Counted from the first letter of the stretch, positions 17,864 to 27,107 are shown. The stretch is DNA of 64,000 nt from Thalassospira profundimaris (GCF_003326755.1 NZ_JPWH01000015.1:56877-120876), one strand, 5' to 3'. The notes: generated by a model not told the origin, from the sequence alone. A program made the numbers and translations.

Positions 17864-17895
17864 CTTGACCTTGCCACTGTTGTAAGCCGCAAGCA
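17864..17895 (+). promoter_or_regulatory. Orphan MerR/CueR-type operator
   Basis: TTGACC, 19 bp and CAAGCA, pointing rightwards, with a decayed dyad (TTGCC...GTAAG). At the copZ-copA locus the equivalent site drives copA. Here no metal gene follows: the first downstream open frame at 17901 is only 14 codons. Confidence 0.55.
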
Positions 17896-18009
17896 TCCGA
17901 CATGCCAAGACCGCGATCCTCAAGCGCCACGGGCTCGTTTTAAGACCCCGGCATGATGGACTGGCGGTGGCATCGCCTCTCTCGATCATCTCCCGTCTCC
18001 ATACAAATA

Positions 18010-18045
18010 TTGAACAGTTGTTTATGTGTTCAAATGTCGTATAAT
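18010..18045 (+). promoter_or_regulatory. Promoter with ArsR-like inverted repeat upstream of lysR
   Basis: A good sigma-70 promoter: TTGTTT (18018-18023), 16 bp, then TATAAT (18040-18045). The inverted repeat TTGAACA-N10-TGTTCAA spans -35 and the spacer. The half-site matches the ArsR operators above, but the spacing differs. The only gene downstream is lysR, 118 bp away. Confidence 0.5.
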
Positions 18046-18163
18046 CTGGCTGTGACCCGCTACGCGCGATACATCTCGTCATCGCGTGAATGCTCGACAA
18101 TCGGAGAGGGACAATTGGCTTGCCTATGGTCCGTGAGCATATGATCCGGACGGCGGCCCTCGG

Positions 18164-19147
18164 ATGAAGGAGACCGCCAAGTTCCCTGACTCCATCGAGT
18201 TTCGTCACCTTCGCTACTTCATAGCCGCTGCCGAACATGGCAGCTTCCGAAAGGCAGGGAGTTCGTTAGGTTTATCGCAATCGGCAATCAGCCGTTGCAT
18301 CGCCGACCTCGAAGACAGGATGGGCGCGTCACTCTTTCACCGGCACGCATGGGGCGTATCGCAGACCTTTGCGGGGCAGCGTTTCCTTCATCGCGCGCGT
18401 CGGGCTATCAAGACGATAGACGAAGGCGCTCACGAAGTTGCCGCCGCAGGACGATCCGAGCAGGGACGAGTGCGGATCGGCATCTATTCGTCCATCGCTT
18501 CGGGCTTTTTGGCAAAGCTGCTGGCAAGCTATGGTCGGTCTCATAAAGACGTCAGGATCGAACTGATCGATGGCAATCCTGCCGAACACGTCGCGGCCAT
18601 CCGCCAGTTCCGCCTCGACGTCGCCTTCCTGACCGGCGACCGGGAATGGCCCGGATGCGACCGGGCGCCTCTGTGGTCCGAGCGGGTTTTCGTTGTGCTG
18701 CCCGATCTCCACCCCCTGGCGGCTTTGGACGAGGTGATGTGGAGAGACCTCGCCGATGAGCCCTTCATCGTCAGCGAAGCTGCGCCGGGCCAGGAGATCC
18801 ATGACCATCTGGTGCGGGAGTTGGCGGACCTCGGCCGGCATCCCGAAATCCAGGTTCAATCGGTCGGCCGGGACAATCTGTTGCCTCTGGTGGCGATCGG
18901 CCAGGGCCTTACGCTGGTAAGCGAGGCCATGACAGTGGCCGCGCTTCCAGGCATCACATACCGGCCCATCGCCGGCGAGATGCTTCCATTTTCGGCGGTC
19001 TGGTCTCCGGCGAACGACAATCCCTCGTTCCGCAGGTTGCTCTCCATGGCAAAGGCGGCATCTGCCAAGGCCGCGAAGCTTAGGCAAGCGGCTTCGCAGA
19101 TTGGGGCGAGCGACGTGCTTTTGCGAAGCCGCGATCCGTTGCCATAA
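18164..19147 (+). CDS. LysR-family transcriptional regulator of the trb region
   Basis: A 327-residue LysR protein. The N-terminal HTH (FRHLRYFIAAAEHGSFRKAG, then LSQSAISRCIADLE) and the effector-binding domain are both complete. LysR genes in this position, facing the DUF2274/trbI end of a trb cluster, are common in alphaproteobacterial conjugative elements, so it may regulate transfer. Its inducer is unknown. The last 68 bp overlap the 3' end of the convergent DUF2274 gene. Confidence 0.88.
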   Translation: MKETAKFPDSIEFRHLRYFIAAAEHGSFRKAGSSLGLSQSAISRCIADLEDRMGASLFHRHAWGVSQTFAGQRFLHRARRAIKTIDEGAHEVAAAGRSEQGRVRIGIYSSIASGFLAKLLASYGRSHKDVRIELIDGNPAEHVAAIRQFRLDVAFLTGDREWPGCDRAPLWSERVFVVLPDLHPLAALDEVMWRDLADEPFIVSEAAPGQEIHDHLVRELADLGRHPEIQVQSVGRDNLLPLVAIGQGLTLVSEAMTVAALPGITYRPIAGEMLPFSAVWSPANDNPSFRRLLSMAKAASAKAAKLRQAASQIGASDVLLRSRDPLP

Positions 19148-19319
19148 ACCTTTCGAGCATGGGAACGATCAGCCGGACAGGATCGGCAACAGGTTGCCCC
19201 GTCTCCCGTCCCAGCACCTCGGCATAGACGACAAGATCGCGATGAACGGTCGCGGGCAATTCCACTGTCACCTTCACCGGCTTGTCATCGGGCAGCGGCC
19301 CAAGCTTCAGTTTCGACAT
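19080..19319 (-). CDS. DUF2274 protein, end of the trb operon
   Basis: A 79-residue protein with a ribbon-helix-helix look: VKVTVELPATVHRDLVVYAE, then a helix. It is regularly found as the last gene after trbI in these elements. The start at 19319 (MSKLKLG) is preferred over one two codons upstream. It overlaps trbI by a few bases and collides with lysR at its 3' end. A DNA-binding or regulatory role is plausible but unproven. Confidence 0.85.
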   Translation of the reverse strand: MSKLKLGPLPDDKPVKVTVELPATVHRDLVVYAEVLGRETGQPVADPVRLIVPMLERFMATDRGFAKARRSPQSAKPLA

Positions 19320-19321
19320 GA

Positions 19322-20443
19322 TCAACCTCCTGCCGGTTCGAATACCAGATCGCGGGTGACGATGATCCTGACCGGGAACCCCGGGCGAATGGTCAGTGTC
19401 GGCGCGACCTGCAACTGACGCTGGACGATCTGCTGTCCGGCCTGGTTGATCGTGTCCACCGCGCCATCGCGGATCGCCTGGACCAGGCGGTCTTCGTCAT
19501 CGGTGGCGAGGTCCGCGCCGATCGCGAGCAGCGTGGACAGACCCGCTGCGCGCATAAGATCCCACCAGTGGTAGTCGACGCCATCCTCGAGGCCGGCATA
19601 GCCGCTCGCATCCGCGCCCGGCAGACGTTCGAGAACGATGGACCGGCCTCCGGGAAGGATCAGGCGGTTCCAGACCAGCAGCACGCGGCGTTGGCCGAAC
19701 GTCACACCGTCATCGTATTGGCCGATGATGCGGGTTCCTTGTGGGATCAGCAGCAGCGATCCGGTCGGGCTGTCATAGACATTCTCGGTGACCTGCGCGG
19801 TGATCTGCCCCGGGAGATCGGAGCGAATGCCGGTGACAAGCGCGGCGGGTATCACCGCTCCGGCCTGAAGGATGTACGGCGAGGCTGGCGGCTGAATGCG
19901 ATCCGATGCGACGGTTTGCCGGTCCACCGGACCGTTGAGGAAAGAAGTATGCCGGCTGCCCTCGGGTTGTTCGGTGCCGCCCAGACCCGGAAGGTTCACG
20001 CCGACCCCGGCCGTCGTCGCCCTGCCAGATGCCGTCTGGAAAAAGACACCGCTCAGACGCGCGGTTTCCTCCTCTGCCCTGCGGCGCTCCGCTTCCGGAT
20101 CGACGGTCGGGCCCACAATCGGCGGAGGGGTCACGGGCACTCCGCGCTCCTGCGCATCGAGGATCGGTCGCCCGAGGTCACCGGGCAGTGCGGGTCCCAG
20201 AACCGGGCCGGTATAGTCGGACGGCAGCCCTTCCAGGCCGTCCGCTGCCGGTCGGTTGTCTATGGAATAGAGTTCTCCACCTCCCGGCCCAGCCTCACGG
20301 GTCTGGAGCGCATAGATCAGCGCCCCCCCGATTCCCAACAGCGCGACCGCTCCGACACCGGCCAGAACCTTGCGCGACAGTCTGGTCACGCGGGGCGGAT
20401 CGGGACGCAGACGCATCGGAGCCGCGGGATCGGTGTCACTCAT
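19322..20443 (-). CDS. trbI: TrbI / VirB10 mating-pore protein
   Basis: This 373-residue protein bridges the inner and outer membranes in the type IV secretion core complex. It has a cytoplasmic tail, one TM (VLAGVGAVALLGIGGALIYA, about residues 26-46), a proline-rich periplasmic linker, and a C-terminal VirB10 beta-barrel domain. Typical motifs are ILQAGAVIPAALVTGIRSDL, LLLIPQGTRIIGQYD and VLLVWNRLILPGG. It overlaps trbG by 4 bp. Confidence 0.95.
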   Translation of the reverse strand: MSDTDPAAPMRLRPDPPRVTRLSRKVLAGVGAVALLGIGGALIYALQTREAGPGGGELYSIDNRPAADGLEGLPSDYTGPVLGPALPGDLGRPILDAQERGVPVTPPPIVGPTVDPEAERRRAEEETARLSGVFFQTASGRATTAGVGVNLPGLGGTEQPEGSRHTSFLNGPVDRQTVASDRIQPPASPYILQAGAVIPAALVTGIRSDLPGQITAQVTENVYDSPTGSLLLIPQGTRIIGQYDDGVTFGQRRVLLVWNRLILPGGRSIVLERLPGADASGYAGLEDGVDYHWWDLMRAAGLSTLLAIGADLATDDEDRLVQAIRDGAVDTINQAGQQIVQRQLQVAPTLTIRPGFPVRIIVTRDLVFEPAGG

Positions 20444-21468
20444 GACGCCCCTCCCTTTCGCGCATCCCCCTCCGCCCGCGCATCCGCCTCGCGCTCCTCC
20501 ATGCGCACGATCCGGACCACCTGCTGGCGGTCTCCTGCCCCCAGCCGGAGCTCCGCCGCACCGAAGAGGCGATCCACGATCAGCACGTTCCGGTGAATGC
20601 GGCTGTTGACGATCTGTGGTTCTCCGTCGGCGCCGAGCACGAAGAGCGGCGGCATCTCGCCCTGGGCGATACCAGCCGGGAAAACGACATAGACGCGGCG
20701 GCCGTCGTCGAAGACAGAAACCGGGCGCCAGGGCGGGCTTTCCCCCTGGATCTGCAAGCCGTAGCGATGATTGCGGGCAGAGGGCGCCGGAATGGTCGGC
20801 GCGGTTGCCACAGCCTGTCGCCCACCACGAGGCGCTGCCGGATAGGCCCAGGCAACCGAGGGCATGTAGAGCGCCTCGCGTGCACGCAGCTCGATCGTAT
20901 ACACCCGCCTGTCAGTGCTGATTACCAGGTTGGTCGAGATGTCGTCCCGCGTCGGTTTGACGAGGATGTGGACGCGGGCAGTGGATCCGGACCCGCTCTC
21001 CGTGTCGCCGATGATCCAGCGCGTGGTATCCCCCGCAGCGATCGGACCCGCGCCGGTCAGACGTTCGCCTGGCTCGAGTGCAATGTTGGTGATCTGACCG
21101 GGAGCGGCATAGACCTGATAGAGCGCGCCTTCCGACCAAGGGTAGATCTGGATCGCATTGTAGTAGCCCTCGCGGCGCGGCTCGACCCGGGCGGCGGCAT
21201 TGGCGTTTTCGATACGTCCGGTCGGTGTGCCTGCCGCCGCTCCGCCATGCGCCACTATCCAGACGGGCGGCGTATGCAGCGGCCGAGGGCGTTTCTCGGT
21301 GACCGAGACAGGTGGAGTGGGCAACGGCGGCACGGACTCGTCGTAGCTGAATTCCGGTACCGGGTTACTGGCGCACCCCGCCAGCATGGATGCGGAAAGC
21401 AACAAGGCCACCAACATCGGCGTCCTGATGTCCGGAGACCTGGTTGCATGAAGATGCTGTTCAGTCAT
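20440..21468 (-). CDS. trbG: TrbG / VirB9 mating-pore lipoprotein
   Basis: A 342-residue periplasmic/outer-membrane component of the type IV core. The signal peptide ends in a lipobox (SMLAGCAS), so it is probably a lipoprotein. The N-terminal VirB9 domain carries YPWSEGALYQVYAAPGQITN, and the C-terminal domain carries VFDDGRRVYVVFP and NVLIVDRLFGAAELRLG. ATG 21468 is chosen because it overlaps the trbF stop (ATGA) and starts the signal peptide. A longer open frame to 21582 is inside trbF. Confidence 0.94.
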   Translation of the reverse strand: MTEQHLHATRSPDIRTPMLVALLLSASMLAGCASNPVPEFSYDESVPPLPTPPVSVTEKRPRPLHTPPVWIVAHGGAAAGTPTGRIENANAAARVEPRREGYYNAIQIYPWSEGALYQVYAAPGQITNIALEPGERLTGAGPIAAGDTTRWIIGDTESGSGSTARVHILVKPTRDDISTNLVISTDRRVYTIELRAREALYMPSVAWAYPAAPRGGRQAVATAPTIPAPSARNHRYGLQIQGESPPWRPVSVFDDGRRVYVVFPAGIAQGEMPPLFVLGADGEPQIVNSRIHRNVLIVDRLFGAAELRLGAGDRQQVVRIVRMEEREADARAEGDARKGGAS

Positions 21469-22154
21469 TGGCCCATCTCCCGCGACCAGGAGATCGCATT
21501 GACATAGATTCCGAGGGGATTGGCGCGCAGGCGCTCGGCGCTGCGCGGGGTCTGGATCAAGACGGTCAGGATCGCGGTCCATCGCTCGGTCGTGGAAAGC
21601 TGGCCGTTCTCGTAGTGGCGCTCGGTCCAGGCGACGCGGAACGATCCCGGTGAGGCCCGGATGACAGAGGACACCTCGACAGCGATCTGTTGGCGACCGA
21701 CGCGGGTGAACGGGTCGTTGGCGCGGGCGAAGTCGTTAAGTGCTGCCGCGCCACGGTCCGTAGTGAACTCATAGGCGCGCAGCCAGTTTTGCCGCACGAT
21801 GATCGGGTCAGCGGGGATGGAACGAACCTGTTCGATGAAACGGCCAAGATGGAAGGCGATCTGCGGATCGGTGGGCTCGTAGTCGGCCGAGGCCGGCGCG
21901 ACAGCCTGGGCCTCGCCGAGCGCGTCGACCTGAACGACCCAGGGTACGACGGTACCACGCGCAGATTGCCAGACCAGGGCGCCAGCAAAGCCCGCCGCTA
22001 GGATCAGGCTGGCGAAGGCCATGTAGCGCCAGTTGCGGGCCTGGACGCGGGCGGAGCCGATACGCTCGTCCCAGACCTGCGCGGCCCTCTGATAGGGCGT
22101 CTCTGGCTGAGGTGTCTTGCCATAATGGGTGGCGGAGCGCCTGAAGAGGTTCAT
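21465..22154 (-). CDS. trbF: TrbF / VirB8 assembly factor
   Basis: A 229-residue bitopic protein with a cytoplasmic N-terminus (YQRAAQVWDERIGSAR), a single TM near residues 45-65 and a periplasmic NTF2-like VirB8 domain. It nucleates pore assembly. It is coupled by short overlaps to trbL upstream and trbG downstream. Confidence 0.94.
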   Translation of the reverse strand: MNLFRRSATHYGKTPQPETPYQRAAQVWDERIGSARVQARNWRYMAFASLILAAGFAGALVWQSARGTVVPWVVQVDALGEAQAVAPASADYEPTDPQIAFHLGRFIEQVRSIPADPIIVRQNWLRAYEFTTDRGAAALNDFARANDPFTRVGRQQIAVEVSSVIRASPGSFRVAWTERHYENGQLSTTERWTAILTVLIQTPRSAERLRANPLGIYVNAISWSREMGQ

Positions 22155-23503
22155 GAGCGATCCCTTTCGGAGAGATTGACGGAGGAGCCCGAGCCGTGGC
22201 TGTCGCCCGACCGGACGGCATGGGCCGCAGCGCGCACGCCATGGCTCACGGCGTGGCTATGGCGCATGCGCTTCGCCCAGGCTGGCGGGCCATCGGCGAA
22301 GGACGGGCCGGAGCTGCCAGGCTCGGATGCCGCGCTGCCGACCGTGCCCATCGAGGTGGTTCCGCCCGTCGCCGCAACACCGCCCTTGACGCCCTCGGCG
22401 TAGCTGGACTGGATCCCGCCAGCCGCGCGAGAGGACGCCTTCTTGAGCGGTGATGCCGCGGCAGCGGCCCCGGCGCGCGCCACACCAGCCATCCCGCCGG
22501 GGAGACCACCTCCGCCCATCGAGCCAAGCGTGTAGGCGCTCGAGGCAGCACCCGCCGCGGAGGCGCCGCCACGTGCCAGGGCGGCGCCTCCGGAGAGTGC
22601 AGATCCAGCTCCGCGTGCTGCGAGCATGGTTGCCCCTCCGGCCCCGATCGCAGCGCCACCAGCGGCAAGGCCGGTGCCTATGGCCGCCCCCGCGCTGAGT
22701 TGGGGCCCGCCGGACACCAGACCTGAGGCGATGCCGGGGCCGAAGATTCCGAGGCCCAGCAGAGACAGGGCGGCCAGAACAATCGCCATGGCGTCATCGA
22801 TGGTCGGCGTCACGCCGCCGAAACCTGCGGTGAACTGGCCGAAGAGCGTCGATCCGATGCCGATGATCACGGCGAGGACCAGAACCTTGATGCCGGACGA
22901 AATGACGTTGCCCAGCACGCGCTCGGCCATGAAGGCGGTCTTGCCGAAGAGGCCGAAGGGGATCAGCACGAAGCCCGCGAGGGTCGTGAGTTTGAACTCG
23001 ATCAGGGTAACGAAGAGCTGCACCGCGAGGATGAAGAAGGCGAGGATCACCAGCGCCCAGGCGAAGAACAGGCAGAGGATCTGGACGAGATTCTCAAAGA
23101 CCGCGACCCAGCCCATCAGATCGGAGATGCTTTCGAGCAGCGGTCGCCCGGCCTCTAGCCCGGTCTGGGCCACGCGGCCAGGGCGCAGAAGATCTGCGGC
23201 GGAAAACCCGGTGCCCGAGGCCATCAGACCGAGGCCCGCGAAGCTCTCGAAGACGATCCGGGCGAGGTTGTTCCAGTTGGAGATGATATAGGCGAAGACC
23301 CCGGCAAAGAGCGTCTTCTTCACCAGCCGGGCGATGATGTCGTCATCGGCGCCCCAGGCCCAGAACAGGGCCGCCAGCGTCACGTCGATGACGATCAGCG
23401 TGGTGGCGATGAAGGCGACCTCGCCGCCAAGCAGCCCAAACCCGCTGTCGATGTAGCTGGTGAAGATGCCCAGAAAGTTGTCGATGACGCCGGTTCCACC
23501 CAT
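22151..23503 (-). CDS. trbL: TrbL / VirB6 polytopic pore protein
   Basis: A 450-residue inner-membrane protein with about six TM helices in the first 270 residues (for example FVTLIEFKLTTLAGFVLIPF), then a low-complexity Gly/Ala/Ser-rich cytoplasmic tail. This is the usual TrbL layout. The tail's composition makes its DNA GC-rich and repetitive. It overlaps trbF by 4 bp. Confidence 0.93.
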   Translation of the reverse strand: MGGTGVIDNFLGIFTSYIDSGFGLLGGEVAFIATTLIVIDVTLAALFWAWGADDDIIARLVKKTLFAGVFAYIISNWNNLARIVFESFAGLGLMASGTGFSAADLLRPGRVAQTGLEAGRPLLESISDLMGWVAVFENLVQILCLFFAWALVILAFFILAVQLFVTLIEFKLTTLAGFVLIPFGLFGKTAFMAERVLGNVISSGIKVLVLAVIIGIGSTLFGQFTAGFGGVTPTIDDAMAIVLAALSLLGLGIFGPGIASGLVSGGPQLSAGAAIGTGLAAGGAAIGAGGATMLAARGAGSALSGGAALARGGASAAGAASSAYTLGSMGGGGLPGGMAGVARAGAAAAASPLKKASSRAAGGIQSSYAEGVKGGVAATGGTTSMGTVGSAASEPGSSGPSFADGPPAWAKRMRHSHAVSHGVRAAAHAVRSGDSHGSGSSVNLSERDRS

Positions 23504-23506
23504 GGC

Positions 23507-23794
23507 TCAGTGATCTCCCGAATGCTGCGGCGCGTCAGATGCAGGCGTCCGACCGAGGAACCGGTCACGGTTCTCAGCCCAGGCGGCGAGGCAATCGGCA
23601 TCGCTGGAAGCGGCCTCGCCAAGCTGCTGGCACCGGCGCAGCGTCGCGCGGAGAGGATCGGCAGACGGCTGGAGCGCGGGCGCACTGCTGGCCGACACGG
23701 GAGCTTCCTCGCGTGTCATCTCGATCACCGTGGCTGTGATCGCGATCGCTACGAATACGATGGCCGCGATCCGGGCCAGCACCTTCCCCTCCAT
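23507..23794 (-). CDS. trbK-alt: TrbK-alt, putative entry-exclusion protein
   Basis: A 95-residue protein with one N-terminal TM (IAAIVFVAIAITATVIE) and a periplasmic end with the conserved RRCQQLGEAAASD-like pattern, here RRCQQLGEAASSDADCLAAW, including two Cys that may pair. It is called TrbK-alt because it occupies the trbK position without sharing classic TrbK sequence. It probably blocks mating between cells carrying the same element. Confidence 0.88.
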   Translation of the reverse strand: MEGKVLARIAAIVFVAIAITATVIEMTREEAPVSASSAPALQPSADPLRATLRRCQQLGEAASSDADCLAAWAENRDRFLGRTPASDAPQHSGDH

Positions 23795-23811
23795 CGTCTC
23801 CCCTCCCGGCC

Positions 23812-24594
23812 TCAGTTGAACATTTGCGCGTTGCCTGGCTGGTAGCCCGAGCCCGGCGTCAGGAAGCGCTCGCGCTGGATGCGGCCCTGTTCAGCAGCGG
23901 TGGCGCGCTCGGCCTCAGTCAGCGCGTTGGCGCGGCCGTTTGCCGAGATCACCGCGATCAGATCTGAGAGCTGCTGCGATTGCAGCGCGAGGAGCTGGTT
24001 GCCCGCCTGCGTGGCCTGCAGAGCACCGACCGCGTTCTGGCTCTGCCCCACGAGCGCGGACATCTCGGCGCCATTGGCTTCGATATTGCCAACGACTCCG
24101 GCCTGCACGCGCATGGCATCCTGCAGGCCAACGACGGTGTTCTCCCAACGGGACCGGGCTTCGGCGATCAGTTGCTGGTCGGTCGCCGTCAGGGAAAGGT
24201 TGCCATAGTCCTGCTGGAACATCTGGTCGATGCTCTGCACGTCGAAGGCGATGTTCTGCGCCTGCGCCAGGAGCTGCTGCGTGCGGCTGACGTTCTGCTG
24301 GATCTGCTGGAGCGCGGAATACGGCAGGTTGGCGAGATTGCGCGCCTGGTTGATCAGCATCTGCGCTTCGTTCTGGAGCTGTGCGATCTGGTTGTTGATC
24401 TGCTCCAGAGCCCGCGCTGCGGTCAGGAGATTTTCCGCGTGGTTGGTCGGGTCGTAGACGATGAAAGGTCCCCCGCCGATGCCGAAGAGCGCGTGTGCGG
24501 GCGGCGCTGCGATGGGCGACATGGCCATGGGCATCGCCAGCGCGAGGGCGAACAGCGACGGGCCGGCGAACCGAAACGTAATCTTGCGTGTCAT
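23812..24594 (-). CDS. trbJ: TrbJ / VirB5 minor pilus protein
   Basis: A 260-residue exported protein with a signal peptide (ending near APPAHA) and a mostly helical Gln/Asn-rich body (ALEQINNQIAQLQNEAQ). The signature FIVYDPTNHAENLLTAARAL follows the signal. It is part of the pilus tip. It overlaps trbE by 4 bp. Confidence 0.93.
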   Translation of the reverse strand: MTRKITFRFAGPSLFALALAMPMAMSPIAAPPAHALFGIGGGPFIVYDPTNHAENLLTAARALEQINNQIAQLQNEAQMLINQARNLANLPYSALQQIQQNVSRTQQLLAQAQNIAFDVQSIDQMFQQDYGNLSLTATDQQLIAEARSRWENTVVGLQDAMRVQAGVVGNIEANGAEMSALVGQSQNAVGALQATQAGNQLLALQSQQLSDLIAVISANGRANALTEAERATAAEQGRIQRERFLTPGSGYQPGNAQMFN

Positions 24595-27101
24595 GGTGTG
24601 ACTTCCTCTTCTTCAAGGTCGATGTCGGCGTCCTCAACAACAGCAGTGGCCGGAAAGGCCCCGTCCGCGTCGATGGTGAGATTGGTGAGGTCGGGGATCA
24701 GCTCGGCGGCCCAATCGAGGCCATGCGCCTTCAGCCAGGCGGCGAGGAAGCCGTCTTGGCCGTGTCCGGCGCAGATCTCGGCAATCAGCGCCTGGGCCGA
24801 TTTGGACGACGCCGCGCAGAGGGCCAGACCGACGTCGCTGAGGCCCAGCTCGAACAGCCGGTTGCCACGCCGCGACTGACAGTAGTAGTCGCGCTTGGGC
24901 GTGGCCCGCGCGAGGATCTCGATCTGCCGGTCATTGAGGCCGAAGCGACGATAGATAGCGGTGATCTGCGGCTCGATCGCCCGCTCGTTCGGCAGCAGGA
25001 GCCGTGTCGGGCAGCTTTCGATGATCGCCGGCGCGATGGAACTGCCGTCGATGTCGCTGAGGCTCTGCGTCGCGAAGATCACCGAAGCATTCTTCTTTCT
25101 CAGCGTCTTCAGCCATTCGCGGAGCTGCTCCGCGAAGGCATCGTCATCAAGGGCCAGCCAGCCCTCGTCGATGATGAGCAGCGTGGGGCGTCCATCAAGC
25201 CGATCACCGATCCGGTGGAACAGGTATGAAAGGACGGCGGGCGCCGCGCCGGTTCCCACCAGCCCCTCGATCTCGAAAGCCTGCACATCCGCCGATCCCA
25301 ACTGTTCGGTCTCGGCATCGAGCAGCCGGCCATAGGGTCCACCCACGCAGTATGCGCGAAGCGCCTGCTTCAGTTCGTTGGACTGCAGCAGGACCGCGAG
25401 GCCGGTCATGGTCCGCTCGCCCACAGGGGCCGAGGCCAGCGAGGTCAGCGCGGTCCAGATATGTTCCTTCACATCCGGAGTGATCTGGATGTTCTCGCGC
25501 GTCAGGATGGCGACGATCCAGTCGGCCGCCCAGGCGCGCTCCGACGTCTCGTGAATGCGGGCCAGCGGCTGTAGCGAGACGGAACTCTCGTCCGCCTCGG
25601 TCAGCTCTCCGCCGAGGTCGTGCCAGTCGCCTCCCATGGCGAGCGAAGCGGCGCGGATCGAGCCGCCGAAGTCGAAGGCGAAGACCTGGCTGCGCGGATA
25701 CCGGCGGAACTGAAGCGCCATCAGTGCCAGCAGCACGGACTTTCCCGCGCCGGTCGGGCCGACGACGAGGGTGTGACCGACATCCCCGACATGGAGAGAA
25801 AACCGGAACGGGGTGGAGCCTTCGGTCCTGGCGTAGAGCAACGGAGCGTCGCCGAAATACTCATCCTGTTCCGGCCCCGCCCAGACCGCCGAGAGCGGGA
25901 TCATATGGGCGAGATTCAATGTGCTGATCGGTGGCTGCCGGACATTGGCATAGGCATGGCCGGGCAGACTTCCGAGCCAGGCATCGACGGCGTTGACCGT
26001 CTCGACCATGACGGTGAAATCGCGGGACTGGACGATCTTCTCGACCAGCCGCAGTTTCTCGTCAGCGCGGCGGACGTCCTCGTCCCAGACAGTGATCGTG
26101 GCCGTGACATAGGCCATGCCAGCCAGATCCGCGCCGAGTTCCTGCAAGGCCATATCTGCGTCAGCGGCCTTGTTCGCCGCGTCTGTATCAACCAGCGCGG
26201 ATTGCTCGTTGGTCATCACCTCCTTGAGGATCGCGGCGATGCTCTTGCGTTTGGCAAACCACTGACGGCGTATCCGCGTCAGCAGCTTGGTTGCGTCCAG
26301 CTTGTCCATGAGAATGGCCCGGGTCGACCAGCGATAGGGAAAGGCCAGCCGATTCAACTCGTCGAGCAGGCCCGGGGTCGTGGCGCCGGGATAGCCGGTG
26401 ATCGTCAGGACGCGGAGATGGTGATTGCCCAGGCGCGGCTCCAGGCCGCCGGCCAGCGGCTGGTCAGGCAAGAGCGCGTCGAGATAGACCGGCACCTCGG
26501 GCACGCGCACGCTGTGCCGGTTGGTCGAAATCGTCGAATGCAGGTAGGTCAGCGTAGCGGCGTCATCGAGCCAGTGGCAGTCCGGCATGAAGCCGTCGAG
26601 CAGCGCCAGCACGCGATCGGCGCGGTCGATGAAGCCGCGCACCTGTTCCCAAGGGTTCACACCCGAGGTCTCGCGGCCCTCGTAGAGCCAGGACTCCGAA
26701 CGCGCCGCGTCCTCGGCAGGCGGAAGCCAGAGGAGCGTCAGGAAATAGCCGGAGACGAAATGGCTCCCCTCCTCCTCGAAACCGGCCTTGCGCTCGGCAT
26801 CGACCAGCGCCGATGCCGCATCCGGGAAGGTGCTCACCGGATAGGTCGCGGCCTCAGAGCGCTGTGCTTCCACAAAGATCGCCCACCCGGAACCGAGGCG
26901 ACGGAAAGCGTTGTTCAGCCGGCCGGCGACCGCGACCAGTTCGGCCGCGACGGCGCTGTCGAGATCGGGCCCCCGAAACTTCGCCGTCCTCTGAAACGAG
27001 CCGTCCTTGTTGAGGACCACGCCCTCCCCGACCAGCGCCACCCAGGGCAGGTAGTCGGCGAGGCGCGAGGCGGTGCGGCGGTATTCAGCAAGATTCATCA
27101 T
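24591..27101 (-). CDS. trbE: TrbE / VirB4 conjugation ATPase
   Basis: This 836-residue ATPase powers pilus biogenesis and substrate transfer. It has an N-terminal CagE/TrbE domain and a C-terminal RecA-like domain with Walker A GPTGAGKS near residue 445 and Walker B LLIIDEGWLAL. DFGGSIRAA and SVIFATQSLSDI are typical of VirB4. The reading frame opens MMN; either ATG is possible. It follows trbD by 6 bp. Confidence 0.95.
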   Translation of the reverse strand: MMNLAEYRRTASRLADYLPWVALVGEGVVLNKDGSFQRTAKFRGPDLDSAVAAELVAVAGRLNNAFRRLGSGWAIFVEAQRSEAATYPVSTFPDAASALVDAERKAGFEEEGSHFVSGYFLTLLWLPPAEDAARSESWLYEGRETSGVNPWEQVRGFIDRADRVLALLDGFMPDCHWLDDAATLTYLHSTISTNRHSVRVPEVPVYLDALLPDQPLAGGLEPRLGNHHLRVLTITGYPGATTPGLLDELNRLAFPYRWSTRAILMDKLDATKLLTRIRRQWFAKRKSIAAILKEVMTNEQSALVDTDAANKAADADMALQELGADLAGMAYVTATITVWDEDVRRADEKLRLVEKIVQSRDFTVMVETVNAVDAWLGSLPGHAYANVRQPPISTLNLAHMIPLSAVWAGPEQDEYFGDAPLLYARTEGSTPFRFSLHVGDVGHTLVVGPTGAGKSVLLALMALQFRRYPRSQVFAFDFGGSIRAASLAMGGDWHDLGGELTEADESSVSLQPLARIHETSERAWAADWIVAILTRENIQITPDVKEHIWTALTSLASAPVGERTMTGLAVLLQSNELKQALRAYCVGGPYGRLLDAETEQLGSADVQAFEIEGLVGTGAAPAVLSYLFHRIGDRLDGRPTLLIIDEGWLALDDDAFAEQLREWLKTLRKKNASVIFATQSLSDIDGSSIAPAIIESCPTRLLLPNERAIEPQITAIYRRFGLNDRQIEILARATPKRDYYCQSRRGNRLFELGLSDVGLALCAASSKSAQALIAEICAGHGQDGFLAAWLKAHGLDWAAELIPDLTNLTIDADGAFPATAVVEDADIDLEEEEVTP

Positions 27102-27107
27102 GGGGGT

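Noticed and set aside
17753..18238. 161-codon minus-strand frame across the operator region
   Set aside because: It would run through two CueR operators and the copZ2 start, and its product has no recognisable pattern.
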